A stretch of DNA of 64,000 nt from CAIXSE01 sp040769125 (GCA_040769125.1 JAXGLO010000001.1:124001-188000), one strand, 5' to 3'; counted from the first letter of the stretch, positions 1 to 8,773 are shown. Notes: generated by a model not told the origin, from the sequence alone. Translations and numbers: made by a program.

Positions 1-236
1 ACACCGTGACCCAGGCGCTCAGAGCGACCGTGGCCGCCTTCGGCGACGACAAAGCCCGAGCGCGCGCGCTCATGACCCAGGTGCGCCCCGTCTTCGTGCA
101 GCTGCAACGCGACGACTTCAGCCTCGCGCGCGTGACGGCGATCTGGAGCGTCGAGCTCCGCGAGGGCGGCGGGCTGGTCCTGCGGCAGGCCGAAACAGGC
201 TCGCCGCTTGGCGGCGAGCTGGTCGCCGAGGCCTGA
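1..236 (+). CDS. C-terminal end of an unidentified protein (5' end outside window)
   Basis: An open frame enters from the left edge and stops at the TGA at 234-236. About 76 residues are visible from a GTG at 6, but the true start is probably upstream of the window. The residues are an ordinary soluble mix with no motif I recognise. It lies 200 bases upstream of rpsF on the same strand. The gap to rpsF (237-443) holds no convincing gene. I cannot assign a function, and the reading frame itself is only moderately certain. Confidence 0.4.
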   Translation, partial: TVTQALRATVAAFGDDKARARALMTQVRPVFVQLQRDDFSLARVTAIWSVELREGGGLVLRQAETGSPLGGELVAEA

Positions 237-452
237 GCCCACCGGGACGAAGGTGCCAGCGCCATCCGCCATGCGGGCGAACGTCGACCAAACCGCCACG
301 CGTCACCCTCGCGCTCGTATCTGAGGACGGCTACGGTTTGAACAGCAGCGCCGCCGGCTGGTAAAGTGCCCGTTCACGTCGCCGCTCGGCGATGTGTCAC
401 CCCTGCTCCAGCATGAGGGCTGGGGCCGCACAGACCACAGGAGGTGATCGCG

Positions 453-740
453 ATCAACAAGTACGAGCTCATGCTCATCGTCAACCCGAATACCGATGAG
501 GAGCGCCAGAAGGAGATCATAGGCCGTCTTCGCACCACCGTTGAGAACGCCGGCGGCTCCATCGCCGACATCAACGAGTGGGGCAAGATGAGGCTCGCCT
601 ACGAGATCGGTAAAGAGCCCGAGGGCGTCTACACCGTCATCACATTCTCGACGACTCCCGAGATTCTCGCCGAGGTCGAGCGTGTCCTGAGCATCACCGA
701 CGGAGTGATGCGCTTCAAGACCATCCGCCTCAAGTCCTAG
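453..740 (+). CDS. rpsF: 30S ribosomal protein S6, probable ATC start
   Basis: S6 binds 16S rRNA in the platform of the small subunit and pairs with S18. The protein opens with NKYELMLIVNP, the usual S6 N-terminus, and runs to about 96 residues, the normal length. A perfect Shine-Dalgarno AGGAGG lies at 439-444. The only conventional start nearby is the GTG at 444, which overlaps this ribosome site and so cannot be well used. The codon 8 bases after the site is ATC at 453, exactly where Met of S6 is expected, so I place the start there. It heads the conserved rpsF-ssb-rpsR-rplI order. A base error (ATG read as ATC) is the main alternative. Confidence 0.88.
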   Translation: MNKYELMLIVNPNTDEERQKEIIGRLRTTVENAGGSIADINEWGKMRLAYEIGKEPEGVYTVITFSTTPEILAEVERVLSITDGVMRFKTIRLKS

Positions 741-767
741 ACGCTTCACCCAGGAAGGGAGAGCACC

Positions 768-1223
768 GTGGCCGGGTCAGTTAACGTCGTCGTACTGGTG
801 GGCAACCTCACGCGCGACCCCGAGATCAGAGTAATCGGCAGCGGCACCAGTGTGTGCAGCCTCCGGCTGGCGGTCAACGATCGCGTCAAGGACCAGGTGA
901 CCGGCGAGTGGGGCAACAGGCCCAACTTCTTCGACATCGACGTGTTCGGCGGCCAGGGCGAGCGCTGTGCGCAGTACCTCGCCAAGGGCCGCCAGGTGGC
1001 AGTCCAGGGCAAGCTCCGCTGGCGCGAGTGGGAGACCCAGGACGGCCAGAAGCGTCAGGCCGTCTCGGTGGTCGCCGACAACGTGCAGTTCATCGGCCCG
1101 CGTGACGCCGTCGCATCCGGTGGGCAGGGCGGGTGGCAGTCCGAGCCTCCATCGGGCGGCACCGCCTATCCTGTCGTGAATCCCGACATGTCACACGGTG
1201 ACGACGACGACATCCCGTTCTGA
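768..1223 (+). CDS. ssb: Single-stranded DNA-binding protein
   Basis: Coats single-stranded DNA in replication, repair and recombination. The 151-residue product has an N-terminal OB fold (about residues 1-108, beginning VNVVVLVGNLTRDPEIR) and a short Gly/Ser/Pro-rich linker. It ends in the acidic tip DDDDIPF, which recruits partner proteins. The GTG start follows the ribosome site AGGAAGGGAG by a normal spacing. The gene lies between rpsF and rpsR, as in most bacteria, and is probably cotranscribed with them. Confidence 0.96.
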   Translation: MAGSVNVVVLVGNLTRDPEIRVIGSGTSVCSLRLAVNDRVKDQVTGEWGNRPNFFDIDVFGGQGERCAQYLAKGRQVAVQGKLRWREWETQDGQKRQAVSVVADNVQFIGPRDAVASGGQGGWQSEPPSGGTAYPVVNPDMSHGDDDDIPF

Positions 1224-1278
1224 GATTTCGAGTCAGAGATTGAGGGCGCCCCGGGGCGCCGCAAGGAGAGAACACCAC

Positions 1279-1548
1279 ATGCCGAGTGCCAGACCAACAC
1301 CGCGGCGCACGAGGAAGAGCAAGGCCGGCGCCGCCGGCCAGTCTCGCCGCCGCCTGTGCTCCTTCTGTCAGGAGAAGGTCGACGAGATCGACTACAAGAA
1401 CGTGACGGCGCTACGCCACCTGATTTCCGAGAAGGGCAAGATCCGCGCGAGCCGCGTCACCGGCACGTGCCGTCGTCACCAGGCCCAGGTGGCGATAGCC
1501 GTGAAGCGCGCACGCGAGACCGCCCTGCTGCCCTACGCAAGCCGCTGA
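1279..1548 (+). CDS. rpsR: 30S ribosomal protein S18 (zinc-binding form)
   Basis: S18 is a small basic protein that contacts S6 in the 30S platform. The 89 residues from ATG 1279 match the family, with core RRLCSFCQEK, then RHLISEKGKIRASRVTGTC and C-terminal ALLPY. I chose this start because AAGGAGAG lies just upstream. The open frame extends further 5' but overlaps ssb there. Cys27, Cys30, Cys64 and His67 form the expected site of the zinc-binding ('C+') type of S18. The gene sits between ssb and rplI in the usual operon. Confidence 0.95.
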   Translation: MPSARPTPRRTRKSKAGAAGQSRRRLCSFCQEKVDEIDYKNVTALRHLISEKGKIRASRVTGTCRRHQAQVAIAVKRARETALLPYASR

Positions 1549-1558
1549 GGAGGACGTC

Positions 1559-2005
1559 ATGGAGGTCATTCTTCTGCAGGACGTCGAGCACCTCGGCGAC
1601 AAGGGCTCCCTGGCCAACGTCGCCCGAGGGTACGCTCGTAACTACCTGATCCCGCGCAAGCTGGCCGAAGTGGCCACGCCGGGCAAGATCGTCGAGTTCC
1701 AGCGCCGCGAAGAGGAGCGCAAGGCCCGTGAGGCGCGCCTGGCCGCGCAGGCCGAGGAGCGCACTGCGACCCTCAACCGCACGGTGCTCACGATCCCGAT
1801 GAAGGTCGGCGAGGGCGACCGCCTGTTCGGATCGGTCACTGCCGCCGACATCGCTGAGGCCATTGAGAATGCCCGTGGCTTCGTCGTCGACAAGCGCAAG
1901 GTGCTGCTCGAAGAGCCGATCAAGGAGATCGGCACCTTCCTGGTCGACGTCGAGGTGGCGGAGGGTTTCGTGGCCTCCGTGAAGACGATCGTCATCGCCG
2001 AGTAG
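1559..2005 (+). CDS. rplI: 50S ribosomal protein L9
   Basis: L9 binds 23S rRNA and helps maintain reading frame. The 148-residue product has the N-terminal rRNA-binding domain (MEVILLQDVEHLGDKGSLANV and a GYARNYLIP segment), a long charged connecting helix (about 45-75) and a C-terminal domain. The ATG follows GAGGAGG by a few bases, and only about 10 bases separate it from rpsR. A strong hairpin follows the stop, so this is probably the end of the rpsF transcript. Confidence 0.96.
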   Translation: MEVILLQDVEHLGDKGSLANVARGYARNYLIPRKLAEVATPGKIVEFQRREEERKAREARLAAQAEERTATLNRTVLTIPMKVGEGDRLFGSVTAADIAEAIENARGFVVDKRKVLLEEPIKEIGTFLVDVEVAEGFVASVKTIVIAE

Positions 2006-2030
2006 GCGCGCGCAACGCCGCTGATACGGC

Positions 2031-2069
2031 GAGGACGGGCGGGGCGGCTGTGCCGCCCCGCCCGTCCTC
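2031..2069 (+). terminator. Strong hairpin after rplI
   Basis: A perfect 18-bp stem (2031-2048 pairing with 2052-2069) encloses a 3-base TGT loop just after rplI. No T-run follows, so it may be a hairpin-only terminator or attenuator between rplI and dnaB. The stem is read directly; its function is inferred. Confidence 0.6.
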
Positions 2070-2171
2070 GCTTCCCGGCAGCTGCATCCTGCTGCCGCCT
2101 CATATTAGCGTCCGCGCACACCAGGCAGTACACTGCTGATTCCGGATCACCCACAGCCCCCGGAGATTCTC

Positions 2172-3515
2172 GTGGCAGGCGAACTCACCGCGGCCGTGGC
2201 AAACCACCTTCCGCCGCACAACCTCGAAGCCGAGCAGTCGGTTCTCGGCGCCATGCTCGTCAATCCCAACGCGATCATGGCCGTCGCCGAGGTCCTCACT
2301 GCCGACGACTTCTACCGCGACACCCACCGCCTCATCTATCGCGCCGTCCTCACACTCTTCGACAGGAGCGAGGAGGTCGACGTCGTCACCCTCGGCGCAC
2401 AGCTCGAGCGCGAGGGCGTGCTCGAGCGAGCCGGCGGCCGCGAGTTCGTGCACACGCTGGCCGAGTTCGTGCCGGCCGCCGCCAACGCGCTGCACTACGC
2501 CGACATCGTCCGCGAGCAGAGCGTCCTGCGCTCGCTGATCCGCGTAGGCAACGAGATCGCCGAACTCGGGTACCGGCACCCCGGCGACACCCCGACGCTG
2601 CTCGACACCTGCGAGCAGAAGGTCTTCGCCATCCAGCAGCAGCGCCGGGTCTCCGAGTTCCAGCACATCAAGGAGGTGCTGGTCCGCAACTTCGAGCACC
2701 TCGATGCGATGGGGCGCAACCGCGGGGTGAGCGGCGTCGGAACCGGCTTTGAGGGAATCGACCGCCTCACGGGCGGTTTCCAGAAATCAAACCTCGTCGT
2801 GCTCGCCGCACGACCGGGCGTCGGCAAGACATCCCTGGCCCTCAACATCGCCCAGCACGTGGCCACCCAGGACCAGCTTCCGGTGGCCATATTCAGCCTC
2901 GAGATGAGCGCCCAGGAACTCGGTGAGCGCATGATGTGCTCCGCCGCCCGCGTGAGCTCCCACAAGGTGCGCACGGGCAGCCTCTCCGGCGACGACTTCG
3001 CCAAGCTGGTACAGGCGGCCAGCGAGCTCGAGAAGGCCGACATCTTCATCGACGACACCGCCGGCCTCAACATGTTCGAGCTGCGCGCCAAGGCACGCCG
3101 GCTTCAGTCCAGGCACCCGCTGGCGATACTCATCGTCGACTACCTGCAGCTCATGGTCGGCGACGGGCGCGCCGACAACCGGCAGCAGGAGGTCTCGAAC
3201 ATATCGCGCTCCCTCAAGCAGCTCGCTCGCGAGCTTGAGGTGCCGGTGATCGCCATCTCACAGCTCAACCGCGCCCCCGAGGCGCGTGCCGATCGTGAGC
3301 CACAGCTCTCGGACCTGCGCGAGTCGGGCGCCATCGAGCAGGACGCGGATCTCGTCATGTTCATCTACGAGGATCCCAGCGACCCGCAGTCCAAGGGCAT
3401 CGTCAAGCTCAAGATCGCCAAGCACCGCAACGGCCCCACGGGCCTCGTCCGGCTCGGCTTCGTCCGCGACTACACCAAATTCCGCACACTGAACCAGGCT
3501 GAGGACTTCGAGTAA
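2172..3515 (+). CDS. dnaB: Replicative DNA helicase DnaB
   Basis: Ring helicase that unwinds DNA ahead of the replisome. The 447-residue product has the N-terminal helical domain (about 15-115, beginning PPHNLEAEQSVLGAML), a linker helix and the RecA-like C-terminal domain. Walker A ARPGVGKTS is at about 213-221, and a Walker B-like LIVDYLQLM is near 322-330. The GTG start has a purine-rich CCCCGGAGA site upstream. There is no intein. A TACACT hexamer at 2129-2134 could be its -10 element. The next gene starts 5 bases after the stop, suggesting cotranscription. Confidence 0.96.
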   Translation: MAGELTAAVANHLPPHNLEAEQSVLGAMLVNPNAIMAVAEVLTADDFYRDTHRLIYRAVLTLFDRSEEVDVVTLGAQLEREGVLERAGGREFVHTLAEFVPAAANALHYADIVREQSVLRSLIRVGNEIAELGYRHPGDTPTLLDTCEQKVFAIQQQRRVSEFQHIKEVLVRNFEHLDAMGRNRGVSGVGTGFEGIDRLTGGFQKSNLVVLAARPGVGKTSLALNIAQHVATQDQLPVAIFSLEMSAQELGERMMCSAARVSSHKVRTGSLSGDDFAKLVQAASELEKADIFIDDTAGLNMFELRAKARRLQSRHPLAILIVDYLQLMVGDGRADNRQQEVSNISRSLKQLARELEVPVIAISQLNRAPEARADREPQLSDLRESGAIEQDADLVMFIYEDPSDPQSKGIVKLKIAKHRNGPTGLVRLGFVRDYTKFRTLNQAEDFE

Positions 3516-3519
3516 GACG

Positions 3520-5082
3520 ATGAGCGACGAGCCGCATTCAGCCCAGGCGACGAACGCCTACCTCACACGGCTGCACGCCCCATCGCTCGACCCCGTCGCC
3601 CTGCTGCGGGACCTCAGTCTGGAGGGCGTCTCCCCCGTTGCCCTCCTCGATTCGGCGGGAGGCTCCCCACAGCTGGCGCGCCGCGACTATCTCGCCTGGG
3701 ATCCGGTTTTCAGGCTGCGGGCCCGCAGCGGCAGCGTCACCGTCATCACCGCGCCGCAGCGCCCGGGCAACACGGCCGGGTCTCTCGCCGAGCGCGCCGC
3801 AGCGCTGGCGAACCTGCCCCCCTTCGAGGCGCTACGCGAGGCCACTCGACTGGCCGCCGACGTTACGCTCGTGACGCAAGACGAGCGGCCACCTGTGTCA
3901 GGCTCGACCGCCCGACGCCACGTCGCCGGCTCCGCGGCCACGCCCGGCGCCGAGGCCGACGACCTCCCGGAGGCCGAGGCGCTCTTCGGCCTGATCTCGT
4001 ACGACGCCGTCCGGTATCTCGAGCGCCTGCCGGACACGACGCTCGACGACCTGGGCCTGCCGGACATCGATGTCTTCCTGCCCGGTCGACTCCTTCGCTA
4101 CGACCTCGTGAGCGGCGAACTAGTCCTCATCGACCGCCTCGCCGCGGACGCCGCCGCAGCGGCGCGTGAGGCCGAGCGCGTGGCCGCTGCCATCCTGCAG
4201 GCACACACCGGCTCCGGAGTCGTGCTCCAGGGCAACGACCTGCCCGTCTTCCGCTCCAACTACACACAGCCGGAGTACGAGGCGATCGTCGCCCGCACGA
4301 GGGAGTACGTGTACGCCGGCGACATCTTCCAGGCGAATCTATCGCAGCGTCTCGACGGCATGTACACGCTGCCGAGCCTGCTCCTCTACGAGACGCTACG
4401 CACCGTCAACCCGTCGCCGTTCGCAGGCTACCTGCACTTCGGCGACTACGAGATCATCTCGTCGTCGCCGGAGCGCCTGGTCTCGCTGAACACCGACGGC
4501 TGGGCCGAGACACGGCCCATCGCCGGCACGCGCCCGCGTAGCGACCGCCGCCCCGAAGACGACGCCATGGCCGCCGAGCTCAACCTCGATCCCAAGGATC
4601 GCGCCGAGCACATCATGCTGGTCGACCTCGAGCGCAACGACCTCGGTAGAGTCTGCCAGTACGGCACGGTGCGCGTCTCCGAACTCATGGTCAACGAGTA
4701 TTACTCGCATGTCATCCACATCGTGAGCAACGTGCGCGGGCGCCTGCACGCCGACCGCGACGCGATCGACCTCATCAGGGCCATGTTCCCCGGCGGCACG
4801 ATCACCGGCTGCCCCAAGGTGCGCTGCATGGAGATCATCGACGAGCTCGAGACCGTCCGGCGCGGCCCCTATACCGGCTCCTTTGGCTGGATCGCAGAGC
4901 GCGCGCTCGACCTCAATATCGTCATCCGCACGCTCGTGCGAGTCGGCGACCGCCTGTTCCTCCAGGCAGGAGGCGGTATCGTGGCCGACTCGGTGCCCGC
5001 CCGCGAATACCATGAGACTCTGCACAAAGCGAAGGGCATGCTGCGCGCCGTGAGCGCCAGCATCGCCGAGAGCCCGGGATGA
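3520..5082 (+). CDS. Chorismate-binding enzyme: aminodeoxychorismate or anthranilate synthase component I
   Basis: Converts chorismate to aminodeoxychorismate (folate route) or anthranilate (tryptophan route), with ammonia from a separate glutaminase subunit. The 520 residues show an N-terminal domain with LLDSA, like the LLES element of TrpE, and a C-terminal chorismate-binding domain (about 245-510). That domain includes NPSPFAGYL, SSSPERL, DLERNDLGR and FPGGTITGCPK. The active-site motif is PIAGT with Ala335, where classical PabB has Lys (PIKGT), so it reads like TrpE. The downstream class IV aminotransferase, 34 bases away, suggests a pabB-pabC pair. I leave the choice open. No PabA/TrpG gene is in the window. 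Confidence 0.85.
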   Translation: MSDEPHSAQATNAYLTRLHAPSLDPVALLRDLSLEGVSPVALLDSAGGSPQLARRDYLAWDPVFRLRARSGSVTVITAPQRPGNTAGSLAERAAALANLPPFEALREATRLAADVTLVTQDERPPVSGSTARRHVAGSAATPGAEADDLPEAEALFGLISYDAVRYLERLPDTTLDDLGLPDIDVFLPGRLLRYDLVSGELVLIDRLAADAAAAAREAERVAAAILQAHTGSGVVLQGNDLPVFRSNYTQPEYEAIVARTREYVYAGDIFQANLSQRLDGMYTLPSLLLYETLRTVNPSPFAGYLHFGDYEIISSSPERLVSLNTDGWAETRPIAGTRPRSDRRPEDDAMAAELNLDPKDRAEHIMLVDLERNDLGRVCQYGTVRVSELMVNEYYSHVIHIVSNVRGRLHADRDAIDLIRAMFPGGTITGCPKVRCMEIIDELETVRRGPYTGSFGWIAERALDLNIVIRTLVRVGDRLFLQAGGGIVADSVPAREYHETLHKAKGMLRAVSASIAESPG

Positions 5083-5116
5083 CCCCGGCGCCGAAGAGAC
5101 TGCGAAGGAGCGGCGC

Positions 5117-5941
5117 ATGAGCCTGGTCATGCTGAACGGTGTTCTGCTGCCCGTGGAGCAGGCGTCCATCCCCGTGACCGACCGTGGGCTGACACACGGC
5201 CTGGGTCTCTACGAAACGCTGAAGCTCCTCGACGGGGTTCCGGTGTTCTTCGACGAGCACGTCGCCCGCCTGGATCTCGGAATGCAGGAACTGGGCCTCG
5301 AGCCACCCTGCCCACGATCCGAGCTGGCAACCCAGATATGGCGGCTGGCGTGCGAGAGCGACGTGCTCAACGGCGCCTGCCGACTCCTCGTCACAGCAGG
5401 CAGCCCGGGCGGGGATCCAACGCTGTTGATCCAGACCGACCGGCGCACCTTCCCGCCACACCCCTTACGCGTCGTGAGCTATCTGGGCGTGCGCGTCGGC
5501 GCCCAGCTCAAGGCGATAACCGTGATGCAGTCGTTCCTGGCGCAGCGCGCCGCCGCCGCCGCAGGCGTCGACGACGCGATCCTCGTCGACGACGAGGGGC
5601 GCATCTTCGAGGGAGCCACCTCCAACATGTTCCTCGCCCGCGGCGGCGGTCTTGTCACCCCTCCGGCCGAAGGCGCCATCCTTCCGGGAGTGCTCCGCGC
5701 CAAGATCGACGAGCTGGCCACAGCCGACGGCATCCCTGTCATCGAGGCCTATGTCCGCATTCCCGATCTCCGCCCCGACGACGGCATGCTGCTCACCAGC
5801 AGCGTGCGCGGCATCGTCGCCGTGAAGAGCGTAGACAACTACGCCTTGCAGGTCGACGAGGAGCTGCTGATGCGCCTGCGCTCACTGGTCGCAGCGGCCG
5901 AAGCGGCGAGCGCCACGGATTTCCGGACCACGTACTGCTGA
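5117..5941 (+). CDS. Class IV PLP aminotransferase/lyase (PabC- or IlvE-like)
   Basis: A PLP fold-type IV enzyme. Members either remove pyruvate from aminodeoxychorismate (PabC) or transaminate branched-chain or D-amino acids. The 274 residues show a typical N-terminus (MLNGVLLPVEQASIPVTDRG), a likely Schiff-base Lys at about 132 in QLKAITVMQS, and the cofactor-binding segment ILVDDEGRIFEGATSNMFL. The start follows GAAGGAGCGGC closely. Its place right after the chorismate enzyme favours 4-amino-4-deoxychorismate lyase in folate synthesis; substrate preference cannot be read from sequence alone. Confidence 0.82.
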   Translation: MSLVMLNGVLLPVEQASIPVTDRGLTHGLGLYETLKLLDGVPVFFDEHVARLDLGMQELGLEPPCPRSELATQIWRLACESDVLNGACRLLVTAGSPGGDPTLLIQTDRRTFPPHPLRVVSYLGVRVGAQLKAITVMQSFLAQRAAAAAGVDDAILVDDEGRIFEGATSNMFLARGGGLVTPPAEGAILPGVLRAKIDELATADGIPVIEAYVRIPDLRPDDGMLLTSSVRGIVAVKSVDNYALQVDEELLMRLRSLVAAAEAASATDFRTTYC

Positions 5942-5969
5942 ACGGCCGTCTCCGGCCGGCGAGGCGCCA

Positions 5970-6653
5970 TCACTCCGCCTTTCGCCGCCCCTCCAGGAAC
6001 CAGCCGGCGTGCCGGTGGGTCACACCGTTGACGTTGCGCTCAAGGTAGGAGCGCTCCTCGATGTCCAGGATCTCGAAGGCGGCGAAGTCGTCGGCGAGCT
6101 CCTCCGCGGTGCAGAAGTGCAGGTAGACGTGCTCGAACCAGCTGCGCTCCTCGCCCGGCACCCTCTTGCCGACCGCGTAGTGCTGCGGATCGCGCGGCGA
6201 GAGCGTGCTGAGGAAGAGCAGGCCGCCCGGCCGGGCCAGCGCAGCGAGCGCAGTCGCGTAGCTGCGCCGCTCGCGAGAACCCATCAGATGGTAGACGTTG
6301 CACGAGTAGACGACGTCGTACCCGCCGGCGTGCTCATCCTCGACGGCCAGCCAGCCCGCCTGCCCTGTCTGGAACTCCACGTCGAGCCCCGTCGCGGGCT
6401 CACCCGAGGCGACGGCGATCGCCCTGGGCGACGGGTCCAGGCCGAGCACACGGCAGCGCAGCTCGGCCGCGAGATAGCGGGAGTCGCGACCGGAGCCACA
6501 GCCCGCGTCGAGCACGATCAACCCGGGGCAGCCGTACGGCCGGAGTCGGGTGACGGCCAGACGAGCGAGCTCGCTGGGGCCTTCGCCCCAGAGACGCCCG
6601 TCGACCGCGTAGCGGCCGTCCCAGTAGGCCGCCTCTGCAGACTGCTCGCTCAT
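5970..6653 (-). CDS. SAM-dependent methyltransferase (class I)
   Basis: A Rossmann-fold methyltransferase of about 227 residues with unknown substrate. Motif I is LDAGCGSGRDSRYLA, followed by an acidic end of strand 2 in VLGLDPS and a motif IV-like YDVVYSCNVYHL. I start it at the ATG whose last bases overlap the purC stop (ATGA), which is typical of translational coupling. A longer frame runs 21 bases further into purC. It is the last gene of the purC transcript. Resemblance is to the broad Methyltransf_25/tellurite-resistance TehB-like group; no specific role is claimed. Confidence 0.82.
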   Translation of the reverse strand: MSEQSAEAAYWDGRYAVDGRLWGEGPSELARLAVTRLRPYGCPGLIVLDAGCGSGRDSRYLAAELRCRVLGLDPSPRAIAVASGEPATGLDVEFQTGQAGWLAVEDEHAGGYDVVYSCNVYHLMGSRERRSYATALAALARPGGLLFLSTLSPRDPQHYAVGKRVPGEERSWFEHVYLHFCTAEELADDFAAFEILDIEERSYLERNVNGVTHRHAGWFLEGRRKAE

Positions 6654-7522
6654 CCCTGTGTCAGGCGGCGCCACGCCTCCCAGTACTTCTCGGCCGTCTT
6701 CTCGACCACCTCGGCCGGGAGCTCCGGCCCCGGTGCCCGCTTGTCCCAGTCGAGCGTCTCCAGGTAGTCGCGTACGTACTGCTTGTCGTAGCTGGGCTGA
6801 ACCCGGCCGGGCTCGTAGCCGACGGCCGGCCAGAAGCGCGACGAATCGGGGGTGAGCGCCTCGTCGATCAGAATGAGCCGGCCGTCGAGCAGTCCGAGTT
6901 CGAACTTGGTGTCGGCGATGATGATGCCGCGCTCGAGGGCGTAAGCGGCGCCGGCCTTGTACAGCTCGATCGCCGTGTCGCGCACCCGGCCCGCCAGCTC
7001 GACGCCGATGAGATCGTTGAGCTGCTCCAGAGTGATGTTCTCGTCATGATCGCCGACGGCGGCCTTCGTCGACGGCGTGAACAGCGGCTCCTCCAGCCTG
7101 CTCGCCTCCACCAGACCAGGCGGGAGGGACATGCCGCACACCGCGCCGGTCTGCCGGTACTCCTTGAGACCCGAGCCCGTTAGGTAGCCCCGCACGATGG
7201 CCTCCACGGGCAGCGGCTCGGCCTTGCGCACGACGACCGAACGCCCGGCGAGGTGCCCATGCCTGCCGTCGGCGGCAAAAGGCTCAGGGTCGATGATGTG
7301 GTTGACGACAACGTCGCGCAGCCGCGTGAACCAGAAGTTGCTGATCTGGGTGAGCGCTTTGCCCTTCTCGGGGATTGGCGTCGGCAGAACGACATCGAAG
7401 GCGGACAGGCGATCGCTCGTCACGATGAGGAGCTCGTTGGGCCCATACTCGTAGATGTCGCGCACCTTGCCGCGGCTGACGAGCTTCCAGTCCGACTCGT
7501 GCGACTCGTAGAGAACGGGCAT
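6650..7522 (-). CDS. purC: SAICAR synthetase
   Basis: Joins aspartate to CAIR with ATP to give SAICAR, step 7 of purine synthesis. The 290 residues match the longer PurC type, with GKVRDIYEYG, TSDRLSAFDVVLP, the substrate segment VDKQY-like SYDKQYVRDYLE near the C-terminus, and conserved VVRKAEPLPVEAIVRGYLTGS. The start chosen is the ATG at 7522 (MPVLYES), preceded by AAGGAG at 8 bases. The upstream extension of the frame is Arg-rich and lacks a ribosome site. The downstream methyltransferase overlaps by 4 bases. Confidence 0.96.
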   Translation of the reverse strand: MPVLYESHESDWKLVSRGKVRDIYEYGPNELLIVTSDRLSAFDVVLPTPIPEKGKALTQISNFWFTRLRDVVVNHIIDPEPFAADGRHGHLAGRSVVVRKAEPLPVEAIVRGYLTGSGLKEYRQTGAVCGMSLPPGLVEASRLEEPLFTPSTKAAVGDHDENITLEQLNDLIGVELAGRVRDTAIELYKAGAAYALERGIIIADTKFELGLLDGRLILIDEALTPDSSRFWPAVGYEPGRVQPSYDKQYVRDYLETLDWDKRAPGPELPAEVVEKTAEKYWEAWRRLTQG

Positions 7523-7542
7523 GGCGCGAGCTCCTTTCGTGA

Positions 7543-7995
7543 TCAGTCGACGGTACGGCCCCGGTCGACGATCAGGCTCGGTAGAGCCTCGGTCGCCGCC
7601 GCAATCCCAGCGTGCTGCCAACGCCGCTGGGCTGAGCCGAAGAGATTGACAGAATAGCCTTTGCTGATCCCCACAGTCGCCCCCTTGCTCATCGCAGCCT
7701 CGTCGACGAACACGCCGCGCGCCGTCTCGACGTCCGGCAGACGCTCGAGTGCGGGGTGCTCCTTGTCAACGAGCCCGCAGTTGTCAGCATAAAACGAGGT
7801 CGATGGGGTGATCGCGGAGCACATCCTCGATCGTCGGCACCGGGAGCACCGCGCGCCTACGCACTCGGGGCTCAGGCTGATGACGCAGTCCAGCCACTCG
7901 AAGGTGTAGCCTTGCTAAAGATCGTGCCAAAGATCGTCGAGACGCACGAAGGCGACGATCTCGGTCCGTAGCCGAACAGACCCTCCAGCGGCTCG
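7543..7995 (-). pseudogene. Decayed coding region of unknown family
   Basis: Between purC and mscL I find no intact gene, but the minus strand keeps protein-like pieces in different frames. From 5' to 3' they are an EIVAFVRLDDLWHDL piece ending at a TAG, GYTFEWLDCVISLSPE in that frame, then PTIEDVLRDHPIDLVL in another frame. Last is a longer piece from YADNCGLVDKEHPALE to the stop at 7543. Normal amino-acid composition in successive frames suggests a gene broken by one stop and at least two frameshifts. I do not recognise the family. The alternative is chance open frames in GC-rich DNA. The rest of the gap (7996-8270) shows nothing convincing. Confidence 0.35.
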
Positions 7996-8270
7996 CCGCG
8001 ACCTCCCAGAGCCGCCCTCTCCGCGCTCGGCTGACCACTAACGGAAACACGATACCAGAACCGGCACGAAGAGGATGGCGCGGGCGCGGGGCCAGCGATC
8101 GCAAGCCGGCGCTGCGGTGCTCCTCTGCACAGCCGGCATGGGCACCGACGCCTCCACAGAGCCTGCCCCACCGCCTCGCGCCTGAGCGAGCCCTCGTGCA
8201 CGCCACGCCGAGGTCGACGACTGCCCTCGTGACGCACGCCGCTATGGCTTCGGCGAAGATGGGCACGGCG

Positions 8271-8684
8271 CTAGGCGACTTCGTTCTGCTCCGAGGCGCA
8301 GAAGGCACACTTGCGGGCCGCCCTCGGGATCGTGCTCAGGCACTCAGGGCACTGCTTCGTGGTGGCCTCGGCCGGCGCCTGGCCGCGCTCCCGCAGCTCG
8401 GCCAACCTGTTGAGCGGCACGACGATCAAGAAGTAGATCACAGCGGCGATGAGAACAAACGTGATAATGGTACTGAGGAAGGCGCCGTAGCGGAACTCCG
8501 CCCCGTTCAGCGTGAAGAGAAACTGCGAGAAGTCCGGCTTGCCGCCCAGCGCAGCGATGATCGGCATGATGAGGTCGTCGACCAGCGAGCTGACAACCGC
8601 GCCGAAGGCGGTGCCGACAATGATCCCCACGGCCAGGTCGACGACGTTGCCGCGCATGCAGAAATCGCGGAATCCCCTGAGCAT
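8271..8684 (-). CDS. mscL: Large-conductance mechanosensitive channel with zinc-ribbon tail
   Basis: A pentameric membrane channel that opens under hypo-osmotic stress. The 137 residues begin MLRGFRDFCMRGNVVDLAVG, with the TM1 pore helix (about 15-40), a periplasmic loop with FRYGAF, and TM2 (about 69-92). The C-terminal cytoplasmic tail carries CPEC and CAFC pairs (about 112-130), a zinc-ribbon-like extension seen in some actinobacterial and firmicute MscL. The frame runs open far upstream through sod, but homology starts at ATG 8684, just after AGGAGACAGG. Confidence 0.95.
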   Translation of the reverse strand: MLRGFRDFCMRGNVVDLAVGIIVGTAFGAVVSSLVDDLIMPIIAALGGKPDFSQFLFTLNGAEFRYGAFLSTIITFVLIAAVIYFLIVVPLNRLAELRERGQAPAEATTKQCPECLSTIPRAARKCAFCASEQNEVA

Positions 8685-8773
8685 CCTGTCTCCTATCCGG
8701 CGGCCTGCGGCCGCCTCGTTGTACCCCACAGCGAGAGACGGCTCCGGCGCCGCCCTGTGCCGCTCGGCCTTCC

